Translations under genes and position numbers: made by a program
DNA from: Persicitalea sp038235275
Lineage (GTDB): Bacteria; Bacteroidota; Bacteroidia; Cytophagales; Spirosomataceae
Reading direction: 5' to 3'
Assembly: GCA_038235275.1 (NCBI GenBank)
Contig: JBBSUC010000016.1
Coordinates: 39,164 to 103,163, forward strand
DNA: 64,000 nt
The notes under the pieces: model-generated
The model's database searches: none
Seen by the model: only the letters and a program-made list of their open reading frames with translations
What the model was told of the DNA's origin: nothing
In this document: positions 49,765-57,551 of the stretch, in pieces
How the letters are laid out: every line of letters begins with the position of its first letter
How positions within the stretch are numbered: position 1 is the first letter of the stretch

Positions 49765-50121
49765 ATGTTACTAACAATAGAAAAAAACGATACCCTGACC
49801 TGGCACCTTGCTTGCTATGCGAGCGATGTGCCGCAGGATGGTGGCGTTTGCTCCCTGATCGAAGGGCGACAGATTGCCATTTTTAATTTTTCGCGCCGCA
49901 GCGAGTGGTACGCCACCGACAACGAATGTCCGCACCGTCAGCAGATGGCGCTTTCGCGGGGCATGATCGGCAGTCAAAGTGGAGAGCCGAAGGTGGCTTG
50001 CCCTTTTCACAAAAAAACATTTTCGCTGCAAACGGGGAAATGCCTAAGCGACGAGGGCTGCTATGAGATCAGTACTTACGAGGTGAAGGTGGAGGATGGG
50101 CTGGTTTACGTGGCACTCTGA
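49765..50121 (+). CDS. nirD: NAD(P)H nitrite reductase, small subunit (Rieske-type)
   Basis: A 118-residue Rieske-fold protein that partners NirB. The cluster motifs are NECPHRQQMAL and VACPFHKKTFSL, so both Cys-x-His and Cys-x2-His pairs are present, giving a potential [2Fe-2S] site; many enterobacterial NirD proteins have lost these residues. It ends in YEVKVEDGLVYVAL, typical of the family. It is 149 bp from nirB, with a repeat in between, and its stop touches the start of the histidine kinase gene. Confidence 0.93.
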   Translation: MLLTIEKNDTLTWHLACYASDVPQDGGVCSLIEGRQIAIFNFSRRSEWYATDNECPHRQQMALSRGMIGSQSGEPKVACPFHKKTFSLQTGKCLSDEGCYEISTYEVKVEDGLVYVAL

Positions 50122-51552
50122 ATGATGAACCCACTCGACCGTCAGGTAGCGCAGCGGCTTACGCAGTACTATGTACTCGCGCTGTCGCTGCTAGCGATCC
50201 TGACGATCAGCGGTTTGTTTTTCGTAAAAAGAACCCTCCGAGATCTGGACGACGACGGGCGGGTGGTGAACGTGGCCGGGCGACAGCGGATGCTAAGTCA
50301 GCGGCTTACTAAATTAGCAGTGCTTAGAACGCAGGGAATTCCCCACGCCGACCTGGGCAATTTTGGCAAATTGCTCGATTTGTGGCGCGAAAGTCAGGGG
50401 CAATTACGAGAGGGAATGCTGAAAATGGAAAAGACATACACCGTGCGCAAAAGTCCGTTGCTGGATAGAATGTTCGTAGATGTGCAGCCCGATTTTGAGT
50501 CGATGCTGGATAACCTGGAAGTCATCGACGCCGACCAATCGTCTGCCGACGTAAAAAAAGAGGCACTACGCGTGGTTTTGAAAAAAGAGCCGCTTTTCCT
50601 GCGGCAGATGGATGCTATCGTTTTCCGCTTCGATGCCGAAAGTTTGGAACGGGTGCAGTATCTCGAGCGTGTGGAGTGGCTGCTGACGCTGGCGACTTTG
50701 GCGGTGCTTTTTTTGGAAGGCTTGTTCGTTTTTCGGCCCGTGGTGAACTATGCCAAACGGGTGGTTCACCAACTGACGGAGTCGGAAGGAGAGTTGAAAT
50801 ATATCAACGAACGCCTCGAAGAAACTAATCAGGAATTGGTGAGAACACAGGAAGAACTGGTTCGGGCCACGGAAGAAAAATACGAGTTGCAGTTAGCCGA
50901 GGAAGCGGTGCGCTCGGCAGCCTTGCTGGAAGGACAGGAGGAGGAACGCAAACGTTTCGCCCGCGAACTGCACGATGGCATCGGACAAATGCTGACGGGT
51001 CTGAAACTGCACGTGGAAAAAATCCGGCAGGTGCCCACAGCGGACGAGAAACAGAAGCAGCGGGTGGAAGACCTGCGCAGTTTGTTACAGGAAACAATTC
51101 AGAATACCCGCGAAGTAGCTTTCAACCTGATGCCCTCCGTTTTGGATGATTTCGGGCTGGAAGCGGCATTGAAACTGCTGGCCGAGCAAACTGCCCGCTC
51201 GTCGGGAATTGAGGTCGTGTTCAAAGGAACGAACGAACCCGCGCGACTGGCCCCCGCGCAGGAAATCGGACTGTACCGCATCGCACAGGAGGGGTTGAAT
51301 AATGCCGTAAAGTACGCGGAAGCCATGCGGATCGAAGTCGTTTTTAAGAGAAGTACTTCTGAAATAAGCCTCTTCTTGAAAGACAACGGCAAGGGTTTCA
51401 AGGTTTCCGAGATTCCGAAACGGGAAACTTATTCGCTGGCGCACAACGGTCTGGGTAATATGCGAACCAGAGCGAGACTGCTGAACGGAACCCTGAAAAT
51501 TACTTCGAGAATTAACAAAGGCAGTACAATTGAGGTTAAGCTATTTTTATAA
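50122..51552 (+). CDS. PilJ-domain sensor histidine kinase (NarX-like)
   Basis: A 476-residue membrane kinase. TM1 is near residues 13-35 (YYVLALSLLAILTISGLFFV) and TM2 near 192-212 (LTLATLAVLFLEGLFVF). Between them a helical PilJ-type sensor has VVNVAGRQRMLSQRLTKLAV near residue 50, reminiscent of the NarX/NarQ P-box helix. After a coiled-coil linker, HisKA_3 has RFARELHDGIGQMLTGL with phospho-acceptor His284, and HATPase_c has GLYRIAQEGLNNAVKYAEA and DNGKGF. It starts right after the nirD stop. Nitrate or nitrite sensing is inferred from context and the sensor domain. Confidence 0.85.
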   Translation: MMNPLDRQVAQRLTQYYVLALSLLAILTISGLFFVKRTLRDLDDDGRVVNVAGRQRMLSQRLTKLAVLRTQGIPHADLGNFGKLLDLWRESQGQLREGMLKMEKTYTVRKSPLLDRMFVDVQPDFESMLDNLEVIDADQSSADVKKEALRVVLKKEPLFLRQMDAIVFRFDAESLERVQYLERVEWLLTLATLAVLFLEGLFVFRPVVNYAKRVVHQLTESEGELKYINERLEETNQELVRTQEELVRATEEKYELQLAEEAVRSAALLEGQEEERKRFARELHDGIGQMLTGLKLHVEKIRQVPTADEKQKQRVEDLRSLLQETIQNTREVAFNLMPSVLDDFGLEAALKLLAEQTARSSGIEVVFKGTNEPARLAPAQEIGLYRIAQEGLNNAVKYAEAMRIEVVFKRSTSEISLFLKDNGKGFKVSEIPKRETYSLAHNGLGNMRTRARLLNGTLKITSRINKGSTIEVKLFL

Positions 51553-51571
51553 TCCATTCTGAATCAAAGTT

Positions 51572-52255
51572 ATGGCGAATAACAAACCGATCCGTATTCT
51601 CATCGTGGACGATCATTCGGTGGTTCGAAAAGGGCTGCTAAATCTGCTGGAAGACGAAAGAGACATCGAAATCGTGGGCGAAGCAACCGATGGAGATGAG
51701 GCCCTGGCAATGATTCCGCTGCGTTCACCGGATGTGGTGTTGCTGGACATCACTATGCCTCGAATGTCGGGCATCGAGGTAACTCGCGAGGCGACCCGGT
51801 CTTTTCCGGCAGTGCGTATTCTGATATTCAGTATGCACAACAACCCTGACTACATCCTAAACGCCGTCCAAAATGGCGCGGCGGGTTATTTGTTGAAGGA
51901 TACCGGGCAGGAAGAAATTATGAAAGCAATCAGAACCGTGAACGGCGGCGACCTATACTACCCGCCCAATGCCTCCTCAGTGATTATAAGGAATCTGGTA
52001 ATACAAAAGACGCTCAACCGCAATCCCGAAAACGGCTCGATCAGCAATACTTCGTCTTCCATCTGGCACCGCATCACCAGCCGCGAGCACCAAATTCTGC
52101 AATGCCTCACCGAAGGCCTGAGTAGCAAGGACATCGCCCGCCGCTTCGACGTCAGTCCGCATACGGTTGCCAACCAGAGGGCGAGTATTATTCGTAAAGC
52201 GAGGGTGAAAAATACGGCGGAACTGGTGAGTTTGGCATTGCGGGAGCGGGTCTAG
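51572..52255 (+). CDS. NarL/FixJ-type response regulator
   Basis: A 227-residue regulator: the receiver domain has DDHSVVRKGL and phospho-acceptor Asp59 in VVLLDITMPRMSG, with the conserved Lys in GYLLKDTGQEE. The LuxR-type HTH is ITSREHQILQCLTEGLSS then DIARRFDVSPHTVANQRASI. It lies 19 bp after the kinase gene and is clearly its partner. Candidate targets are the palindromes upstream of nirB and the SUMT gene. Its stop overlaps the convergent M43 protease gene by 4 bp. Confidence 0.93.
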   Translation: MANNKPIRILIVDDHSVVRKGLLNLLEDERDIEIVGEATDGDEALAMIPLRSPDVVLLDITMPRMSGIEVTREATRSFPAVRILIFSMHNNPDYILNAVQNGAAGYLLKDTGQEEIMKAIRTVNGGDLYYPPNASSVIIRNLVIQKTLNRNPENGSISNTSSSIWHRITSREHQILQCLTEGLSSKDIARRFDVSPHTVANQRASIIRKARVKNTAELVSLALRERV

Positions 52256-54621
52256 TCTTTTAAAATTTTCTTCCTGACGTTGAACTCCCCGATCACCACC
52301 TCCACCACATAAAGCCCCGCCGCCGAGCGCCGAATATCCAACGTGCGGCTTACCTGGTCGGCGTCTTTGCGGAAAGTTTCCTGCCGAATGGCAACGCCGT
52401 TGAGATTGTACACCGTCGCCTGCACGGAGCCGCGCAGCCCGTTGTCCAGCTTTATTTCCACTAGGCCATTATTGGGATTAGGCGAGAATTGCATCGTATT
52501 TTCCAACCGCGTTTGGCGGGTTGGCTCGTTACCCAGCACCTGGATATTTCGCACATAAATACTCGCAGAGGCAGTACTGTCCCCGCAGACATCGACGCCC
52601 GAACCCCGCACTGAGTAGGTGATTGTTTTGCCGGGGCGTGCAATCACCTGCGGCCCCAGGGTGGTATTCAGGTTCGTACCCGGCGACCAGGTGTAGATAC
52701 TCGCGCCGTTGGCTTGCAGCGTCACGGCTTCGCCGGGGTTGATGAACTGCGCCGAAGCCGACACAAGCACAGCAGGCTTCATGCCGGGCCGGGCCGTGAT
52801 TTCGTGGGCGATGTTCAGACCCGTGCGGCGCAGGAACAAGTCCCACTGCCCGTCGACGGCTTGCTCCCAGGAAGTACCCTTGACCGACTGGCCATTTTTG
52901 GTCGTGAATAGCGCGACCGAGTCGCCGTTGTACATTAACTGTAGTCCGATATGGTATCCCTGGCCAAACAGCGGCACCTGTCGGTCGAAGGTGATGTCGG
53001 TGGCGCGGTTGGCGGCAATATCGGCCATGATTCGGCGGAGCGGCACTTCTTTCTCTTCCAAAATGGCCCCCGGCCCGCCCTGAAAGCCCCGGGCATTCCA
53101 GACCGTTACAAGAACCGTATTTTCGGTATCGGCACCGCCTTTGGCAAATACCCGCCCGAAGCGCAGCGTGGCTCCACCCAGATTGGTGTAACCCAACGGG
53201 TTGTCAAACTGCTCGGAAATGGCCATGACCTTCCGCCCATTGTGGCCCGACACGTAGCCTATTTGGGTCGTGTCGCGGATAAGGGTGCGAGTGCCGTTGA
53301 AGTTGGTCTTCTCCGCGCAAAGTCCCGAACTGAGTACCTCGATGTACGCCTCGCGTTTCAGGGTATCGGACGTGCCCAAACTATTGGCCGCTACCAGCGT
53401 GACCCGAAATTTGCCCGCCCGGTTGTAGGTGACAGTTGGGTTTTGCTGCGTTGAGTTGGCGGGTGTGCCGCCCTCGAAGGTCCAGAACCAGCGGTTAGGA
53501 AAATTGTTGGAAAGGTCGAAGAACTGCACCGACGCACCCAACAGCACTTGCTGGGTTTCAGCCCGGAAGTTGACCCTGGGTGGGCCGGCGATCTGGGTAC
53601 TGCATAGTCCGGGTGTCGTAAGGCTGTTGCGGCGCGGGCTAATGTCCATCACCGTGCGCATCCGGGTTTTCTGGCCTTTGGTAAAAATATTGAAACAGGC
53701 GTCGTCGGAATAGTCCATGTAGTTCTGCACCATGTTTACGGCCCCGCAGGAAGTACGGCCCACTTGGCAGCCCCGGCTTTCGCTGGCCTGGGGTGGGGTG
53801 TCGTCCACAAAGTCGTTGCCGCAGTTAGCGTCGCCCCAAATGTGGCGCAGCCCCAGCCAATGACCAGTCTCGTGCGTGAGCGTCCGGCCCTGGTTGTAAG
53901 GGGCCTGCATCACCGGGAAAGTACCTTTCAGGGCGTTACCAAAACTCCGATAGGCGATCACCACCCCGTCGGTGTTGCGGGGGCTGTTATCGGGAATGCC
54001 CGCCAGCGTGGACATGCTGGGAAACTGGGCGTAGCCCAACAACTGGGCGCTTGCGTCAAAGTCCAGCACCCACACGTTAAAGTACTTATCGGGGTCCCAG
54101 ATCGTGCTTGGTTTCAGTACGTTCTCAATATCGTTCCGGGTCCAGTTGGCCCGGTTACCATTGACCCGATCGATTCCCGGTTCGGTCATCGTACTCCCCT
54201 GCTGATTCAACTGGGCCAGGCAGAATTCAATTTCGACATCGGCTCCACGCGGGTCGTCGTTGAAGCCGGGTGTGCCGGCCTTACGGCGGAAATCCTCGTT
54301 GAGCGTTTCGATTTGCGATTCTACTTGCTTCCTGCTAAGGTTGCGGCCCGCCCCTACCGCCTCACCGTTGTGCACGATGTGGACGATGATCGGAATTGTA
54401 AGCGTTTCCAGCGTTATCCGCCCATTTTTTTGTAGTTCTTCCCGTTCGCGAATCCTTTTTTGCAGCAGTATTTCGAAGTCCTGCAACGTACCCATGCCAG
54501 GGTTTCTGGCTCGTAACAGGCTGTCCATCTGCATGGTGGCGCAGGGATCGGGCTGAGCAACCGCCTGAAAGCCGAATAGAAAAACCAAAGATAAAAGGCC
54601 GAATATGTACTGTAGCTTCAT
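52252..54621 (-). CDS. secreted M43-family metalloprotease with PKD domain and type IX sorting domain
   Basis: 789 residues. The signal peptide (YIFGLLSLVFLFGFQAVAQ) and a propeptide-like part precede a pappalysin-type catalytic domain: TLTHETGHWLGLRHIWGD is HExxHxxGxxH, followed by CGNDFVDDTP, and the Met-turn is probably NMVQNYMDYSDD. A PKD-like domain follows (SVQFFDLSNNFPNRWFWTFE, GTPANST). Later sections are beta-rich and end in a C-terminal T9SS domain (MQFSPNPNNGLVEIKL, VYNLNGVAIRQE, GLYVVEVVIG, KKILKD). It should be exported by the type IX system whose plug protein is encoded at 31708. Confidence 0.93.
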   Translation of the reverse strand: MKLQYIFGLLSLVFLFGFQAVAQPDPCATMQMDSLLRARNPGMGTLQDFEILLQKRIREREELQKNGRITLETLTIPIIVHIVHNGEAVGAGRNLSRKQVESQIETLNEDFRRKAGTPGFNDDPRGADVEIEFCLAQLNQQGSTMTEPGIDRVNGNRANWTRNDIENVLKPSTIWDPDKYFNVWVLDFDASAQLLGYAQFPSMSTLAGIPDNSPRNTDGVVIAYRSFGNALKGTFPVMQAPYNQGRTLTHETGHWLGLRHIWGDANCGNDFVDDTPPQASESRGCQVGRTSCGAVNMVQNYMDYSDDACFNIFTKGQKTRMRTVMDISPRRNSLTTPGLCSTQIAGPPRVNFRAETQQVLLGASVQFFDLSNNFPNRWFWTFEGGTPANSTQQNPTVTYNRAGKFRVTLVAANSLGTSDTLKREAYIEVLSSGLCAEKTNFNGTRTLIRDTTQIGYVSGHNGRKVMAISEQFDNPLGYTNLGGATLRFGRVFAKGGADTENTVLVTVWNARGFQGGPGAILEEKEVPLRRIMADIAANRATDITFDRQVPLFGQGYHIGLQLMYNGDSVALFTTKNGQSVKGTSWEQAVDGQWDLFLRRTGLNIAHEITARPGMKPAVLVSASAQFINPGEAVTLQANGASIYTWSPGTNLNTTLGPQVIARPGKTITYSVRGSGVDVCGDSTASASIYVRNIQVLGNEPTRQTRLENTMQFSPNPNNGLVEIKLDNGLRGSVQATVYNLNGVAIRQETFRKDADQVSRTLDIRRSAAGLYVVEVVIGEFNVRKKILKD

Positions 54622-54699
54622 GATTCAAAGGACAATGCAGCAGTCCGAAGAGGAATGGTGGAGAATGACGTATTCCTGAAAAAATAACCAAAAAGCCGA

Positions 54700-55209
54700 C
54701 TATTTTTGGGATGAAGTAAAGACAAAACGATAGCTGGCGTCGACATTGTCGAGTTCGTCCAGGTAGATTTCCAGCGTCATGCTATTTTCGGTGAGCGACT
54801 TTACGATGTAGGGCAGTTTGCCCGAACTCAGCAGCGGAAAGGCGAATTCCAGCGTGGCCGTGGCGTTGACGAAACTCCAGGTATCGGCCAGCAATATATC
54901 AGGTTCGCCGCTTGAACACTTAGTAGGCCCATTGGTGTATTCATACTTGCGCTCGGCGTTGGCGTAAAACACAAACTGGTCGTCGGCTTCACAACTATTA
55001 TTATTGAAAATTTGGCTGGCCGGCACGGGGCCCGACGCCTCCCCGTCGTCGATCACCTCGAAAGAAGTGAGCGACCAGGTTTTCTTATCGGTACCCGTGA
55101 GCAGTTGGGTGTAGGTGAGCGGTTTGGGTTCGGAAACCTCTGAACAACCCGACAAGGCCAGTACCAGCAGACCGCCTAGTGATATGGTGAGTAAACGATT
55201 AAGTGCCAT
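54700..55209 (-). CDS. small lipoprotein, lipocalin-like pattern
   Basis: 169 residues; the signal MALNRLLTISLGGLLVLALSG ends at a lipobox Cys. The mature part runs TDKKTWSLTSFEVIDDGE, DQFVFYANAERKYEY, CSSGEPDILLADTWSF and LEFAFPLL, the strand pattern of small lipocalin-like lipoproteins that accompany SusC/SusD systems. The specific function is unknown. The ATG at 55209 is chosen over 55242 because it begins the signal. It lies 56 bp downstream of the next lipoprotein gene, probably in the same operon. Confidence 0.7.
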   Translation of the reverse strand: MALNRLLTISLGGLLVLALSGCSEVSEPKPLTYTQLLTGTDKKTWSLTSFEVIDDGEASGPVPASQIFNNNSCEADDQFVFYANAERKYEYTNGPTKCSSGEPDILLADTWSFVNATATLEFAFPLLSSGKLPYIVKSLTENSMTLEIYLDELDNVDASYRFVFTSSQK

Positions 55210-55265
55210 AATGTTTAATTGTTTGGGCTTTTGGGCGTTCAATTAAGAGTATTTTACAACTTCCC

Positions 55266-56087
55266 TTACTTTCTCGGAATGTAAGTAAATGGTACCGAAA
55301 GCACTGTGTCTCTGGTGTCATCAACCGGGAGTTTAATTTTGAGGTTCAGCGTAATGACGCGGGTTTGGGGATTCCACAGGCCGTTGCCCCTCAATGTGTC
55401 GTAAGGCGAAGGAAGTTCAGTCGTCACTTGCGTAGGGATTGTCAGGGTGTTGTCGCCGTTGTCGACAAAGTTGACAGGCACCTTTCGGGCGTTAAAAGAA
55501 AACAGTTCCAGTATCCCGATGTTCCAGTTCGCTACTTTGTACGTCTTGCAGTCAAGGCTGCTTATTTCAATATTTTGGACGGAGTTATTGGCACCGAGTC
55601 GGCCCGTATAGAATCCACTCAGCAGGCAGTCGTCCTGGATGGTCAGCCGGAAGGTCTTGCCCATGCTGCCTTTGCCAAAGCCAATTTGCAGATCCTGTTT
55701 GGGGTTGACATCCGTAAGGGTGAACACCAAATCCTGGGACCCCAAAATATTATTGGCATTATTGATCAACCGGACGACGATGGTCCCGAAGTACTGACCC
55801 GCCGGAATCGTGACGACGCCTTTGGTTCCTTCAATGGTGTAATCGCGCCCTTCGCGGGCATTGCCGCTCACGGTGTAGTTGACTGTTACGGCCTGCGCCA
55901 GCGGCTTACCAACCACGTGTACTTTCACCTCAATGGGTTGCCCGAGACTTTCCTTGTAAACCTCGGAGGAGTCCGAAAAACGCACGTAATCCGGCCCTTC
56001 AAAGGTTATTTTCTGCTCCTCGCAGGAAGCCAGCGCCAGCATCCCCAGCACAAATCCCATCGAGAGTATTTTATGAGTCTGTTTCAT
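55266..56087 (-). CDS. SusD-associated lipoprotein with Calx-beta-like domain
   Basis: A 273-residue lipoprotein (MKQTHKILSMGFVLGMLALASC signal, written here with its lipobox LASC). The mature part has GPDYVRFSDSSEVYKESLG, VNYTVSGNAREGRDYTI and GVVTIPAGQYFGTIVVRLI, which is the pattern of a Calx-beta-like or DUF4843 domain, followed by a distinct C-terminal beta domain (LSGFYTGRLGANNSVQNIEI). It sits 28 bp after SusD on the same strand, so it is likely a surface-exposed accessory glycan- or peptide-binding protein of the SusCD complex. The substrate cannot be inferred. Confidence 0.72.
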   Translation of the reverse strand: MKQTHKILSMGFVLGMLALASCEEQKITFEGPDYVRFSDSSEVYKESLGQPIEVKVHVVGKPLAQAVTVNYTVSGNAREGRDYTIEGTKGVVTIPAGQYFGTIVVRLINNANNILGSQDLVFTLTDVNPKQDLQIGFGKGSMGKTFRLTIQDDCLLSGFYTGRLGANNSVQNIEISSLDCKTYKVANWNIGILELFSFNARKVPVNFVDNGDNTLTIPTQVTTELPSPYDTLRGNGLWNPQTRVITLNLKIKLPVDDTRDTVLSVPFTYIPRK

Positions 56088-56115
56088 CACTATTATTCAC
56101 TAATTCAAAATTAAA

Positions 56116-57522
56116 TTAATACCCCGGATTCTGCGATCCCGCCAGGGCCTTGTTCCGCTGGATTTCGCTCTGGGGGATGGGCCAAAGGTTGAATTTGTCA
56201 TTCCAGTTGGGTGAAAAAGCCGTCATCACGGTCTGAATGCGGCCCGTGCGCTTGAGGTCATACCAGCGGTGTCCCTCGAAGGAAAGCTCATACACACGCT
56301 CCTTCTCAATGGTCAGCAGGGCGTCGGCCTGGGTCGTGAGGCTGGCGTTGGGGGCTTTGGCGCGTTTGCGCAGCACATTGATGTCGGCCTGGGCACCGTT
56401 GGCTCCCACGATGCGGCCCTGCTGGGCGCGGGCTTCGGCCCGGATGAGGTACTGCTCAGCCAGTCGGAAAATCGTGATATTGTTGTTGGCTTCGTCGGGG
56501 GAGCCGTACTTCCGCACCGACCAGCCGTTGTCGCGCCCGCGCTGCCGGGTGAGGTCGAAGGAAATTGTCTGGCGACGCTCGCCTGCATTAGTTTCCAGCA
56601 TTGTGTTGATGTAAGTATTGGCCGGAATGACCTCGCGGCGACCGCGTAACACGTCGTTCAGGCCGAACGTACTAGTACCGGGATCGTCGCTGGAATTATT
56701 GGCGTAGGCTACCTCGAAGATGGTCTCGTCATCGACTTCCTGAAAAAATACGGCGGCGATGTCATCGGGCAGGGTTTGCAACCCGGTGGCAATGATCTCG
56801 GAAGCCAGTTTCTCGGCCTGCGCCCAATCTTTCTGGTAGAGGTAGTACCGGGCCATGGCCGCCCGCACGGCGTTTTTGGTGGCGAAAGTCTTGGCCAGGG
56901 TTTTGTTGGAATTGGTATTGGGCAAGTCAGGCAGCGCAGCGTTGTAGTCGGCCAGTGCCGAACTCAGGATTTCTTCGCGCGTGGCCTTAGGAATGTTGCG
57001 GTTGGTGGCGATCGTTGTCGTCGTAACTTTCGGGATACCGCCAAAGGTGTAGGTGCCCAGGAAATTGGCAAACCCGCGCAGGAAACGGGCTTCGGCCAGC
57101 ACTTGTTTGCGGGCGGCTTCGGTCACGCCCGGTACTTTGTCGATGCGCTCCTCGATGAAGTTGGCAATGTAAATCGTGCTATATATCGAACCCCAATAGG
57201 CTTCGGCAGCGGCGTTGGTTGCGGTGATTTGCTTGTTACCCAACTCATTATATACCGTGAAAGTACCGTTGTGCTGGATGAAATCGGCGGTAAAAGATCC
57301 AGCGATTACCATCGGTGCGCCCACGCCCCGAAAGGCATTGTACAAGCCCAGTCGCACGGCTTCCACGTCGGAGGCCTCGTTAAGTACCAGTTCATCCACC
57401 AGCAGATCTACGGGTGGCGGCTCGAGAATTTCCCGGCACGAGCTGAGCGTGGCCATGAAAGCCAGCGCAACGCTCATCAGGCGCAGCAGGTTATTTTCGT
57501 TGAAAAAATATTGGCTTTTCAT
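56116..57522 (-). CDS. RagB/SusD family outer membrane lipoprotein
   Basis: 468 residues. The start at 57522 (MKSQYFFNENNLLRLMSVAL) gives a lipoprotein signal with lipobox LSSC; the frame is open further upstream into the SusC gene, so the extra residues there are not real. The mature part has the SusD helices and TPR pairs (QVLAEARFLRGFANFLG, AAMARYYLYQKDWAQAEKLA), FRLAEQYLIRAEARAQQG and the C-terminal YELSFEGHRWYDLKRTGRI, LWPIPQSEIQRNKAL and SQNPGY, which are highly conserved. It caps the SusC transporter encoded just upstream (gap 29 bp). Confidence 0.93.
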   Translation of the reverse strand: MKSQYFFNENNLLRLMSVALAFMATLSSCREILEPPPVDLLVDELVLNEASDVEAVRLGLYNAFRGVGAPMVIAGSFTADFIQHNGTFTVYNELGNKQITATNAAAEAYWGSIYSTIYIANFIEERIDKVPGVTEAARKQVLAEARFLRGFANFLGTYTFGGIPKVTTTTIATNRNIPKATREEILSSALADYNAALPDLPNTNSNKTLAKTFATKNAVRAAMARYYLYQKDWAQAEKLASEIIATGLQTLPDDIAAVFFQEVDDETIFEVAYANNSSDDPGTSTFGLNDVLRGRREVIPANTYINTMLETNAGERRQTISFDLTRQRGRDNGWSVRKYGSPDEANNNITIFRLAEQYLIRAEARAQQGRIVGANGAQADINVLRKRAKAPNASLTTQADALLTIEKERVYELSFEGHRWYDLKRTGRIQTVMTAFSPNWNDKFNLWPIPQSEIQRNKALAGSQNPGY

Positions 57523-57551
57523 ATTTTGAATAAAATCAAAAGAATCCTGAA

